Below are positions 17,506-26,562 of a DNA stretch of 64,000 nucleotides, in pieces. The translations under genes and the position numbers were made by a program. Within the stretch, counting starts at the first letter, position 1, and the number at the start of each line of letters is the position of its first letter. The stretch comes from JAMXLO01 sp963749575 (GTDB lineage Bacteria > Pseudomonadota > Alphaproteobacteria > Acetobacterales > Acetobacteraceae). The stretch lies in contig CAVVNM010000012.1 of the NCBI GenBank assembly GCA_963749575.1, forward strand, positions 248,001 to 312,000, in the 5' to 3' direction. The notes under the pieces were generated by a model. The model searched no databases and was not told where the DNA came from. It saw nothing but the letters and a program-made list of their open reading frames with translations.

Positions 17506-17886
17506 TCATTTCGGCAACCAGCGAGCCGCGGCATCCGCGCTGTCCTCGGGTATTGTGTTGAACGCGATTGATGCATCAGGTGCAACCTTCCTCACGATAT
17601 TGATCACGGTCTCGAACAACAGGAGGTTCTTGGGTGGGAGCCGAACCCCGGCACCGATAACAATGCAGTCGTATGTCGTGGTGGCCAGTTTCTGCGCTAT
17701 AGTAGGACCTGCCGTTACGTCGGGTCGGATCAGGCATGCGTCGACCTGCCATCCGCGATCCGTCATCTGCTTCAAGCCTAACTCGACTCCAGCCTGAATT
17801 TTCTTTGCATTCATACCCGGCGGAAGGGCGGGATCGGAATAGTCGACCGTTTCGGGTAATAGGCCGATTAGCAATACTCGCGTCAT
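17506..17886 (-). CDS. Conserved hypothetical protein with Rossmann-like pattern
   Basis: 126 residues from the ATG at 17886, chosen for a very strong ribosome binding site (GGAGGGAG) and a compact start MTRVLLIGLLPETVDYSD. Alternating beta-alpha pattern: MTRVLLIG, AGVELGLKQMTDRGWQVDACLI, TYDCIVIGAGVRL, FETVINIVRKVAPDASIAFNT. I recall similar unannotated proteins in other alphaproteobacteria, but no function. The upstream gap 17887-18196 holds no gene that I recognise. Confidence 0.7.
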   Translation of the reverse strand: MTRVLLIGLLPETVDYSDPALPPGMNAKKIQAGVELGLKQMTDRGWQVDACLIRPDVTAGPTIAQKLATTTYDCIVIGAGVRLPPKNLLLFETVINIVRKVAPDASIAFNTIPEDSADAAARWLPK

Positions 17887-18196
17887 ATCTTCTCCCTCCT
17901 TGCGGTCACGCATCACACGAAGGCTGCTAGAAGCAGCCTCGCGAGGATTGGCGAGAATGGCACAGCCACGGTCAGCCAGCCATCGGCAAGCTCCGTTGCG
18001 CAACTCAAGGTCCCTGTGCTGCGGTTGCGGAGCTGGTGTTGGCGTTCCTTGGTGAAAGAGCATTTGCCAGCGGCCGTCGGTTAGCTTCCAGACCGAGCTT
18101 CTGAGAGAATGCCATTCGTTACCACTAGGCCACCAGCATTATATCTGCCGCCGGGGACCGCACTGATAGACCCGTCAGTGAACCTCCCGTCGGACG

Positions 18197-18358
18197 CTAT
18201 TGCGCAAGCCTGTCGATGACTTGCTGCCTATTCCATACGGTGCCCGATTGGCCAAACTCGAAGAAGTCGGGGTGAAGCAAGGCCGCAACTCACCCGGCGA
18301 ATTCCGGGCTTCCTGCCGAAGCAACCCTCTCGTCCAGATCACGAAATAGGTCCAGCAT
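18197..18358 (-). pseudogene. Fragment of an NTF2-like/DUF4440 protein with an internal stop
   Basis: Reading from the ATG at 18358: MLDLFRDLDERVASAGSPEFAG, then TGA, then in the same frame VAALLHPDFFEFGQSGTVWNRQQVIDRLAQ and a TAG at 18197. The pattern LLHPDFFEFGQSG is typical of the first half of DUF4440 proteins of about 115 residues, so this is also truncated at the C-terminus. The TGA most simply comes from a CGA codon. Confidence 0.55.
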
Positions 18359-18601
18359 GCGGATTACAGCAGCGCCCGTGCATGCTTCGTCGAGTTGAAG
18401 CCAACAGACAGCCGGCAGCGCACAATTCAAGAGTTTCGGGCTTTCCGAAGGGTATGACCGTAATGTAGCCGCCGACCGACGGCGTGTGACGCGATGGAAA
18501 TGAGTTTTCTGGTGAGGGCGGAGCAGACGGCAACCGCACGAGGGTGCTATAGGGCGCTGAAGTGGATTTGGGGATGGATGGCGGCGCGGGAGGGGTGCAC
18601 G

Positions 18602-19099
18602 ATGGAACTGCCATTGAAAGGCGGATGCGTGTGCGGAGCGGTCCGCTATGAGATCGCGCGGGAACCGCTCCGCGTGTACGCGTGCCACTGCACGGACTGC
18701 CAGCGTTTCACGGGCAGCGCGTTCGCCATCGGCGTCGTAGTCCCCTCGGAGGCATTCCACTTGACGGGTTCGGAGACGCGGGTGGTCCCCAACGGCATAA
18801 CCGAGGGCGGGCGTCGCAAAAGACTCTCGGCATGTCCGGAATGTGGAACACGGCTGTTCGGCGAGCTGAGACCGGATTGGCGCTGCAAGGGGGTGGTCCG
18901 GGCCGTGCTCGGCGGGACATTGGACGATACGTCGTGGCTGAGGCGGACCATACACGTCTGGACGAGAAGCGCGCAACCGTGGGTCATTCTGCCGGACGGT
19001 TCTACGCTCTATGAACGGTCGCCTCAAGAAACGGAAAAGATGCCCGAACACCAACTCACGGGACGGAATAATTCGGCTCATGATAATAAGAGCGTATGA
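18602..19099 (+). CDS. GFA family protein (glutathione-dependent formaldehyde-activating enzyme fold)
   Basis: 165 residues from the ATG at 18602, which directly precedes LPLKGGCVCGAVRYE. Zinc ligands: Cys-x-Cys in GGCVCG, Cys and Cys in CHCTDCQ, and CPECG. The fold is the Mss4-like zinc fold of Gfa/CENP-V proteins. The catalytic role of most members is unknown, so formaldehyde activation is not claimed. The C-terminus has an extended polar tail. A second, distant family member is at 49067. Confidence 0.85.
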   Translation: MELPLKGGCVCGAVRYEIAREPLRVYACHCTDCQRFTGSAFAIGVVVPSEAFHLTGSETRVVPNGITEGGRRKRLSACPECGTRLFGELRPDWRCKGVVRAVLGGTLDDTSWLRRTIHVWTRSAQPWVILPDGSTLYERSPQETEKMPEHQLTGRNNSAHDNKSV

Positions 19100-19191
19100 G
19101 TGCGGAGAATCCGTCCCTCACAAGGCGGTTCACCCGTTCCGTTAATCAAGATTGAGCCTTCCGCTGAGCATGTCCGCCGCATAAGGGCGGC

Positions 19192-19317
19192 ATGAAATAC
19201 GGCTACGCGGGGGTATCCACTGACGGCCAGAGCGTTGACGCACAGGTGCGCCGGCTTGAGGCAGGCGACGTGCTGACCGTGACGCGGCGGGATCCACCCG
19301 CCGGCTGTACCATATGA
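19192..19317 (+). pseudogene. Serine recombinase (resolvase/invertase) remnant with internal deletion
   Basis: 41 codons. The first 20 residues, MKYGYAGVSTDGQSVDAQVR, are a resolvase N-terminus including the active-site Ser of VST; the usual Arg of YARVST is Gly. They join directly to RLEAGDVLTVTRRD, which normally lies about 35 residues later, then a stop. So an in-frame internal deletion plus loss of the remaining protein left a scar. It marks a former mobile element. Confidence 0.7.
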
Positions 19318-19417
19318 ACGGGCTCAGCCCGTGGGGTCAGCGCCCGTGTTCCACTGAACATCTTTTCCATATCTCGTTATCCATGATTGAAGAAGACCTG
19401 ATGCGAATGGCCCGGCG

Positions 19418-19530
19418 TGGTCGATCCGCATGTGCATCAGCGTCGAAGGGTGCAGCGGCCTCGCGACCGATCGGAGCATTTGCGTGCATCCGTTCTAACC
19501 TGCGTTCATTTGCGTTCGATTCTTGCCGGC
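19418..19530. repeat. Dispersed repeat, partial copy C (right half)
   Basis: Starts with GGTCGATCCGC and contains CTCGCGACCG, TTTGCGTGCATCC and TTTGCGTT. It matches the right halves of the repeats at 27563 and 41763. The left arm of the hairpin is not recognisable here. It adjoins the recombinase remnant. The stretch 19100-19748 holds no intact gene. Confidence 0.6.
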
Positions 19531-19748
19531 CTTCGGCATGCGGCTGCGCTGCCGTTGACGGCACTGTGCGCGGTCCGCACTCATCAACCGCTCCGTCGCC
19601 AGGCTCGACAAGGTTATCTGTGTACGCGATACCGGGCAGTTGGTCGGGGCAATCCATGGGCCTGGCCCGAGGATATGGCGCGGCCACGCCGGAGCCTGCG
19701 GAATATATTCCTTGACATCCGCGGCCCGCTCGTGTTCTTGTTGTGTTC

Positions 19749-20315
19749 ATGTCTGCCGCGGCCGAAACCCCAACTCCTCAGCCCAGCCGCAGCGGCGGCC
19801 TGCTCGCCCTGGTCCGCAAGCTGATCGAATACGGCCGCGAACTCGCCGCCACCATCCGCCAGCGCACCGCCGCCGACCCGATCTTCGCCAAAGCCCGCTT
19901 CGGCACCGCCGATCTCGCGCTGATCCTCGCGCGCATCGCCCGCGGCCTGCATCTCGCCGGCGCGCTCGAGGCGAGGGTGCTCCGCCGCGCTGCCCATCTC
20001 GACGCACGACCGCGGCCCGGCAAGCCGCGATCCGCCGCCACGCCGCCGACCGCCCCGCGCGTTGCCGAGGCCGATCCGCGTCCCGCAGGCCTGCCCACCC
20101 CGGAGCAGATCGCAGCCGAGATCCGCCGCCGGCCGATCGGTGCCGTCATCGCCGACATCTGCCGCGACCTCGGCATCGTTGCGCGGCTAATAGCTTTGCA
20201 TAGGCGGTGCGCGCGTCGGCAAACCCACCGGCAACCATCGCATCGAGACAGCGCTCGGTCGTCGGCCGCAATGCATCGCGCCATTGCTTCAGCAGGGCTT
20301 CATCCGGAACGATGA
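19749..20315 (+). CDS. Conserved hypothetical protein, C-terminus probably altered
   Basis: The N-terminal 145 residues (from the ATG at 19749) look like a real cytoplasmic protein: Pro/Ser-rich start, helical GLLALVRKLIEYGRELAATIRQR, then LPTPEQIAAEIRRRPIGAVIADICRDLGIV. I recall relatives with this last block in Acetobacteraceae. After about 20186 the frame enters the end of the convergent TRAP gene and becomes low-quality. Restoring a GC at the GCGC at 20185 would end the protein at once (VARG, stop). The true C-terminus is therefore uncertain. Confidence 0.6.
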   Translation: MSAAAETPTPQPSRSGGLLALVRKLIEYGRELAATIRQRTAADPIFAKARFGTADLALILARIARGLHLAGALEARVLRRAAHLDARPRPGKPRSAATPPTAPRVAEADPRPAGLPTPEQIAAEIRRRPIGAVIADICRDLGIVARLIALHRRCARRQTHRQPSHRDSARSSAAMHRAIASAGLHPER

Positions 20316-21177
20316 TCTCCTGCCCGGTGCCTGACGCGCCTTCGCGCACTGGCCGGTCCCACTTGTTCCACAACCGGCCGAAGCGCGTGACCAGACGCTC
20401 GCCCGACAGGTCATCGATCGCGACTTGGACATCTCCGGGCAGCGCGTCGAATTTCTGCCGGTTCATCACCACGAAGAATGCCGAGGCGTAGAATGCGACC
20501 TCGGTGTGGTGCTTCATGTAGTCATTGAACCCAGGCAGCGGATTGCCCCAGTTGGTGACGATGCCGTCGATGCGGTGATCCTTCACCGCCGGCATGACGT
20601 CGTTCACCTGCAGGATCACCGGCGTCGCGCCGAGCGCCTGCAGCGCCGCCGCGACGGTCCGGTTGGGCGCGCGCAGCCGCTGCTCCTTCAGGTCATCGGG
20701 CGCGATGATGCGCTTGTCGGCGGTGTGGATCAGACCCGGGTTGTGCACGAACAGCGCGAGCACCTTGTAGTCCCGGTACTCATCGCCAAGCGCACCGTCC
20801 TGGTAGATCCCCCACAATGCACGCGACCCGTCGAGCGCGTCGTCCACGACGAACGGCAGTTCGATGATCGCGCTGCGCGGAAAGCGATCGCCCTCGGCGC
20901 CGCGCAGACCGAGCGCGATGTCGATCGTGCCGTCCTTCACCTGTGTCGCCTGTGCGGTGACCTCGCCGAATGGCGAGCCGGTGTTGCAAATCTCCACCTT
21001 CACCGCGCCATTGGTCCTGGCCTCCAGTTCCGCCGCCCAGGGTTGCGCGAAGTCCGTTTCGAAATAGCTGGCGGGGCCGAGAAAGTGGCTGAGCTTCAGC
21101 ATGATTGGCGATTGCGCCGTAGCAGGTATAATAGCCGGCAGGACGATCCGGATCGCCACAGCAATGAGACCGCGCAT
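20146..21177 (-). CDS. TRAP transporter solute-binding protein (DctP family)
   Basis: 343 residues from MRGLIAVAIRIVLPAIIPATAQ at 21177, a signal peptide. The mature part has the DctP pattern (KLSHFLGPASYFETDFAQPWAAELEARTNGAVKVEIC, GTIDIALGLRG, LKEQRLRAPNRTVAAALQALGATPV, IDGIVTNWGNPL). It should bind an organic acid in the periplasm. No TRAP membrane subunits are in the window. The last 15 or so residues (CRGRGRCRR) look non-native and overlap the end of the gene at 19749, as if a deletion joined the two convergent genes. Confidence 0.85.
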   Translation of the reverse strand: MRGLIAVAIRIVLPAIIPATAQSPIMLKLSHFLGPASYFETDFAQPWAAELEARTNGAVKVEICNTGSPFGEVTAQATQVKDGTIDIALGLRGAEGDRFPRSAIIELPFVVDDALDGSRALWGIYQDGALGDEYRDYKVLALFVHNPGLIHTADKRIIAPDDLKEQRLRAPNRTVAAALQALGATPVILQVNDVMPAVKDHRIDGIVTNWGNPLPGFNDYMKHHTEVAFYASAFFVVMNRQKFDALPGDVQVAIDDLSGERLVTRFGRLWNKWDRPVREGASGTGQEIIVPDEALLKQWRDALRPTTERCLDAMVAGGFADARTAYAKLLAAQRCRGRGRCRR

Positions 21178-21298
21178 GGTTGTATCCCGGACCGGCTGGG
21201 CTTGTGTCGCATGGCGGTGACGGGGCCGCAACGCTTGCCGCCATGTCAGGGCGGGGTCACACTGCACCGGAAAACATCTTCGGGGAACGTCCGCCATC

Positions 21299-23399
21299 AT
21301 GCCCGACGCCAGATTTGCCGGCCTTACGCCATTGTTCGCGCCACGCTCGGTTGCCGTACTCGGTGCCTCCAGCGATCCCACCCGGATCAGCGGACGCCCG
21401 CTGGCCTACATGAAGGCGCAGGGCTTTCGCGGCGCGCTGTATCCGATCAATCCGAACCGCGCCGAGGTGCAGGGGCTGAAGGCGTATCCCTCGGTCGCCG
21501 ATCTGCCGGAAACGCCTGACGTCGCGATCGTCGCGATCGCCGCCGAGATCGCCGAGAAGTCGATCACCGAACTGGCGGAGCGCGGCGTGAAGGCGGCGGT
21601 GATGTTCACCGCCGGCTTCGCCGAAATGGACGAGGCCGGCGAGGCCGCGCAGCACCGCATGGTCACGGTGGCGCGCAGGCACGGCATGCGCATCCTCGGC
21701 CCGAACTGTCTCGGCGTGTTCGATGCGCGCACCGCGTATTACGCGACCTTCTCCTCGTCGTTCGACAGCGGCTGGCCGGTGCCTGGCCGCATCGGCATCG
21801 CGTCGCAGTCGGGCGCCTACGGCACGCATCTCTACACGCTGGCGCGCAACCGCGGCATCGGCGCATCGCTGTGCATCATGACCGGCAACGAGGCCGATGT
21901 GACGGTGGGCGAATGCATCGGCTGGCTCGCGGAAAGCCCGGAAGTCGACGTGATCGCGGTCTACGCCGAAGGCATTCGCGAGGCACCCGGCCTGATCGCC
22001 GCGTTCGAGGCGGCGCGCGCGGCGAAGAAGCCGATCGTCATGCAGAAGGTCGGCCGCAGCGAACTCGGCACCAAGGCGGCGAAGTCGCACACCGCCTCGA
22101 TCGCCGGCGACGATGCGGTGACCGAGGCGGTGATGGCGGAGTTCGGCGTGGTGCGCGCGCGCAACTCCGAGGAGATGCTGGACATCGCGCACACCGCGAC
22201 CCGCAAGATCTATCCGGCGCGCAACACGCTGGGCGTGATCACGGTGTCGGGCGGCGCCGGCGTGCTGATGAGCGACGTGGCCGAAAGCGTCGGCCTGCCG
22301 ATGCCGGAGATGCCGGCGGCAACACAGAAGATGCTGCGCGACCTGGTGCCGTTCTGCGCGCCGCGCAATCCGGTGGATGCCACCGCGCAGGTCAGCAACG
22401 ACGTGACGCTGATCAACAAGTTCACCGACGCGATGATCGGCGAGGGCGGCTACGCGTCGGTATTGGGCTTCTTCAGCATGACCGCTTCGTCGCGCCGCTG
22501 GCCGTCGATCCGCGAGCAGCTCAATCTGGTGCAAGGCCAAATATCCCGATCGGCTCTACGCGTTGTCGGTGATCACGACCGATGAACGCCGCGCCGAACT
22601 GGAAGCCGATGGCTGGTGCGTGCACGAGGACCCGACGCGCGCGGTGACGGCGATCGCCGCGATGGGCCGCTTCGGCGCCGCATTCGCCGCACCCGCGGGC
22701 GCCGCTCCGCCGGTCGTGGCGCCGGTCACGCTGCCGGACGCGACGCCGAGTGAGGCGGAGGCGAAGCGCCTGCTTGCATCTGCCGGCATCCAGTCCGCGC
22801 CGGAGCAGGCCTGCGACAGCGCCGACGGCGGCGGTTGCCGCGGCGGAGCTGTTCGGCTTCCCGGTGGTGATGAAGATCCTGTCGCCCGACATCGTGCACA
22901 AGTCGGAAATCGGCGGCGTGCTGCTGAATGTCGGCGATAATCGCCGCGGTGCGCGACGGCTACGATCTGCTGATCGCGCGCGCGAGGCAGTGCGGCGCCC
23001 ACGGCGCGCATCGAGGGCGTGCTGGTGGCGAAGCAGTTGCAGGGCGGCGTCGAGTGCATCCTGGGCATCCACCGCGATCCGGTGTTCGGCCCGATCGCGA
23101 TGTTCGGGCTGGGCGGCATCTTCGTCGAGGTGATGAAGGACGTGGTGTTCCGCCGCTGCCCGTTCGGCGACGATGTGGCGGAGCAGATGATCCGCTCGAT
23201 CAAGGGCGCGCCGCTGCTGCTGGGCGCGCGCGGACGGCCGAAGGCGGACATCAAGGCGCTGGCGCACATGCTGGCGCGGCTGTCGGCGTTCGCGCATGCG
23301 GCGGGACCGCGGCTGGCGTCGATCGATCTCAATCCGGTGTTCGCGATGCCGGAAGGGCAGGGGGCGTTCGCGGTGGATGCGGTGGTGGAGGTCGGCTAA
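21299..23399 (+). CDS. ADP-forming acyl-CoA synthetase (acetate-CoA ligase family), four frame breaks
   Basis: About 700 residues in three parts. First a CoA-binding domain (SVAVLGASSDPTRISGRPL), then the succinyl-CoA-ligase-like part (GIASQSGAYGTHL, KSHTASIAGDDAV with the phosphohistidine region), then an ATP-grasp domain (FPVVMKILSPDIVHKSEIGGV, ending LNPVFAMPEGQGAFAVDAVVEVG). It makes acyl-CoA from a carboxylate with ATP to ADP. The frame breaks near 22537, 22826, 22940 and 22980; each is repaired by one GC/CG (VQGAKYPDRLYAL, SADAAAVAAAEL, DNRAAVRDG, RARGSAAPTARIEG). It is convergent with the kinase genes, overlapping by four bases. Confidence 0.87.
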
Positions 23400-24002
23400 G
23401 CCCGCAACCCGCGCAGCAACTCGCGGAACGCGCGCATGCCGGGATCGTCCAGCCCGACCGAGCGCTCGCCAAAGATGCGCGCACGGCCGATCTTCGCCTG
23501 CATGCCGCGCATCCGCTCCAGCGTCGCGTCGACCGCGGCGGCGGCCGCCGGCAGGATCTCGCCGGGCTCCGTCTCGCCCTCGGCGGCGTCGGCAGCGGCA
23601 TCCAGCGCGTCGAGCACCGTCTTGTCGCCGAGCGACGCCTTGCCGCGCGCCTTCATCGCCTCCAGCGCGGCGCGCAGCAGCGCCGCCGTCTCGGACCACG
23701 GCACGTCGGTCCGCCCACGCGTTGCTTTCGCCGCGGCCAGCAGACCGGTCGCCAGCAGCGTGCCATAGCTGGATCCCGAGACCTTGGTGATCGCCTGCGC
23801 GCAGGCCATCAGCGCCATGCCGACGTCGGCCGGCAGCGTCGGCAGGATCTCCTGCAACGCGCGCCCGCCGCGCGTCATGGTGATGCCGAGATCGCCGTCG
23901 CCAAGTTGACCGTCGAGCGCGTTCAGTTCGTCGGCGACGGTCTCCATGTGAGCGGCGATGCGCCGCAGCCCGTGCGGCCAGCACCGGCGTGGTGAGTGCC
24001 AT
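23396..24002 (-). CDS. dhaL: Dihydroxyacetone kinase subunit L (ATP-binding DhaL), one frame break
   Basis: About 202 residues starting MALTTPVLA at 24002. The nucleotide/Mg signature is LGDGDLGITMTRGG, with VSGSSYGTLLATGL and KTVLDALDAAADAA typical of DhaL. The break near 23970 closes by restoring CG (LAARGLRRIAAHMETVADELNALDG). It begins two bases beyond the DhaK stop (TGACATG), so the two are coupled. Together they phosphorylate dihydroxyacetone or a related ketose such as erythrulose. Confidence 0.88.
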
Positions 24003-24003
24003 G

Positions 24004-25002
24004 TCACACCCGCCAGAACGCGCATTCCGCCGGCGCGTGCAGCAATCGTTCCAGCTCTTGCGTCCAGCTTGCACAGCGTGATCGACACGCCGGCCATCTC
24101 CATCGAGGTCGCGTAACGGCCGACCAGCGGCATGACGATGGTGGCGCCGGCATCATGCCAGCCGCGCGGCCACGACGCGATACAGGATGTACAGCTCCTC
24201 GGGCGGCGTCGCTCCAAGGCTGTTGACCAGCACCGACACGCGATCGCCGCGCGCCAGCTGCATGTCGGCGAGCAGATGGTCCAGCATCTCGTTCGCGACC
24301 GCATCCGCGGGGCGCAGCTTGCCGCGCCACACGCCGGGCTCGCCGTGGATGCCCATGCCCATCTCCATCTCGTCGTCGGCGATGGTGAAGGTGGGGCGGC
24401 CGGCGGCCGGCACCGTGCACGATGTCAGCGCCGCGCCGATCGTGCGCACCGCATCGGCAGCCTTCTGCGCGATCCGCGTCACCTCGTCGAGGTCGGCGCC
24501 GGCTTCGGCCGCGGCACCGGCGAGTCTTGTAGGCATACACCATGCCGGCGACACCGCGCCGCTTCTCCGCTTCCGCCGGCGGCGCGCTGGCGACATCGTC
24601 GGTCAGCAGCACGGTGGTGGAGCGCACGTCCTCCATCTCCAGCATGTCGCCGGCCATGTCGAAGTTCATCCGGTCGCCGCCATAGTTGCCGTACAGCCGC
24701 AACACCCCGGCGCCGCCGTTCGCCGCGCGCATCGCCGCGGCCATCTGATCCACCGAGGGGGAGGAGAACACCTCGCCGATGGCGCAGGCATCCAGCAGGC
24801 CCTTGCCGACATAGCCGGTGAAGATCGGCAGATGGCCGGAGCCGCCGCCGGAGACGATGCCGACCTTGCCTGCCCTCGGCGCTCCAGGCCGCTTGATGAC
24901 GCGGCCATCGTCGGTGCGCTGGTAGTATTGCGGATGCGCCAGGACGAGGCCTTCGAGCATCTGCTCGACGTAAAGCTGGGGATCGTTGAGCAGCTTCTTC
25001 AT
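24004..25002 (-). CDS. dhaK: Dihydroxyacetone kinase subunit K (substrate-binding DhaK), three frame breaks
   Basis: About 334 residues from MKKLLNDPQLYVEQMLEGL to AECAFWRV. Substrate-binding motifs are VSGGGSGHLP and the His of MGIHGEPG, which forms the covalent hemiaminal with the ketose. The frame breaks near 24522, 24166 and 24060. All three close with one GC/CG (YKTRAGAAAEAG, VVAARGWHDAG, LDAQELERLL). Adjacent MFS transporter and kinase subunits suggest uptake and phosphorylation of a short ketose or its precursor (inference). Confidence 0.88.
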   Translation of the reverse strand: MKKLLNDPQLYVEQMLEGLVLAHPQYYQRTDDGRVIKRPGAPRAGKVGIVSGGGSGHLPIFTGYVGKGLLDACAIGEVFSSPSVDQMAAAMRAANGGAGVLRLYGNYGGDRMNFDMAGDMLEMEDVRSTTVLLTDDVASAPPAEAEKRRGVAGMVYAYKTRRCRGRSRRRPRRGDADRAEGCRCGAHDRRGADIVHGAGRRPPHLHHRRRRDGDGHGHPRRARRVARQAAPRGCGRERDAGPSARRHAAGARRSRVGAGQQPWSDAARGAVHPVSRRGRAAGMMPAPPSSCRWSAVTRPRWRWPACRSRCASWTQELERLLHAPAECAFWRV

Positions 25003-25033
25003 GGGTTCCTCCTGATGCCGGATGGCGTGGTCG

Positions 25034-26368
25034 CTACGAGGCGACTTCCTCGACACCACCGACTGGGACGCGGCTGCCGCGAAACGCCAGCAGCGCCGTG
25101 GCTGCCGCCGCGATCAGGGCAAACAGGCAGGCGCTGAGGAAGATGTGCGTTGGCGCCAGGCCGAGCGAAAGTAGGTATCCGCCCAATACCGGGGCCGCGA
25201 TGCCGCCGAGCCGTCCGATGCCGAGCGCCCAGCCGAGCCCGCTGGTGCGCATGCGCGCGGGATAGAGCTTGCCGCAGGTACCATTGGCGCCGGTCTGGCT
25301 GCCGATGATCGTTGCGCCGGCGAGGAAGGTCATCAGCAACAATATCCCATAGGGCAGCGCGACAAGCGCAATCACCGCGATGAACACGGCTCCGACGGCG
25401 TAGTGCAGCGCCAGCGTACGTTCGGGCCCGATCCGGTCGATCGCCAGGCCGAGATACAGTACGGCAAAGATCGCGCCGAAGTCCCGAAGGCTCGAGGCGA
25501 ACACCGCCTGCGGCGGGCTCATGCCGATCATGGTCAACACCGTCGGCATCCAGTAGGCGAACAGGAACAGGTTCAGCAGGCTGCAGAAGTAGACGATCCA
25601 CAGCAGCACGGTCTGCAGGGCATAGCCCTCGCCGAACAGCATCCTGACCGGATTACCCTGCGCGACGTCGACCGCACCGGCATGCGTCGGCGCGATGTCG
25701 AGTCGGCGCAGCAAGGCGGCATGACCAGGCGACAGGTTCTGCTTCCTGGCGAGAAACCGCGGCGATTCCGGCAGCCACAGCGCCAGTGCCGCAACCAGAA
25801 TCAGCGGGAACACGCCACCGAGGATGAAGATCACCGGCCACTCGTAATGCGCCAGCAGCAGCGCGACGATCTGGCCGCCGACAAAGCCGCCAAGCGGCGC
25901 GCCGGTGAACGTGGCCATGATCATCGTGGCGCGCAGCCGGTGCGGCGCGTAGTCGCCGCTCAACGCGGCGGCGCCGGAAAACCCGCCGCCGATGCCAATG
26001 CCGGTGAACAGGCGCCAGACGCTCAGCATGCCGATGGAGTCGGCCGTGGCGCTGAGCAGCGAGGCAATCCCGAAGATCGTGAGACTGGCGAGCAACAGCG
26101 GCCTGCGACCGAACCGGTCCCCGATCGGCCCCGCGGAGAGCGCGCCGACCAGGATGCCGATGCTCGACCACAGGAATGCCGTGGTGAACATGGGCGGCGG
26201 CAGGTGCCAGGCCTTGATCAGCGACGGCACCGCCCAGGCGACCGAATTGAGGTCGTAACCGTCGCAAATCTGTACCAGCGTACACAATGCAGCGACACGA
26301 AGCTGCAATCCGCCGATCCGCTGGTTCTCGAGCGCGGCCTCGGCCGCCGAAAACGCCGCTTGCGCCAT
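25034..26368 (-). CDS. MFS transporter, aromatic acid:H+ symporter type
   Basis: 444 residues, intact, about 12 membrane helices. The AAHS features are visible: QICDGYDLNSVAWAVPSL near the first helix, the loop GPIGDRFGRRPLLL, and LWLPESPRFLARK after helix 6. The start MAQAAFSAAEAA at 26368 has an upstream AGAGG. Members import aromatic or other small organic acids with protons. It lies 31 bases upstream of dhaK on the same strand and is divergent from the CoA transferase subunit gene with about 195 bases between. Confidence 0.9.
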   Translation of the reverse strand: MAQAAFSAAEAALENQRIGGLQLRVAALCTLVQICDGYDLNSVAWAVPSLIKAWHLPPPMFTTAFLWSSIGILVGALSAGPIGDRFGRRPLLLASLTIFGIASLLSATADSIGMLSVWRLFTGIGIGGGFSGAAALSGDYAPHRLRATMIMATFTGAPLGGFVGGQIVALLLAHYEWPVIFILGGVFPLILVAALALWLPESPRFLARKQNLSPGHAALLRRLDIAPTHAGAVDVAQGNPVRMLFGEGYALQTVLLWIVYFCSLLNLFLFAYWMPTVLTMIGMSPPQAVFASSLRDFGAIFAVLYLGLAIDRIGPERTLALHYAVGAVFIAVIALVALPYGILLLMTFLAGATIIGSQTGANGTCGKLYPARMRTSGLGWALGIGRLGGIAAPVLGGYLLSLGLAPTHIFLSACLFALIAAAATALLAFRGSRVPVGGVEEVAS

Positions 26369-26562
26369 GTTTGGCCTCTTGACGTGGACTCCCTTGCGGT
26401 CGGTTTTGCATGACAGGCAGCGGACGTGCAAGCGCTGTCTTTGGTTTCGGACGAAAGCTGTTTGCCCGCGGCGCGCAGACGATCCGGCCCGCCTTGGCGG
26501 CCGTTCGCGCATGGCGCAACATCGCCTCGGACAACGCCCGAGCGCCGGAGGAAACGCAACGC

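Noticed and set aside
18290..18325. TGA in the NTF2-like fragment as a selenocysteine codon
   Set aside because: No redox context, no SECIS-like structure sought or expected, and the gene is truncated anyway.
20425..21519. 364-codon plus-strand open frame
   Set aside because: It lies antisense to the TRAP binding protein and into the acyl-CoA synthetase start; composition is typical of a high-GC shadow frame.
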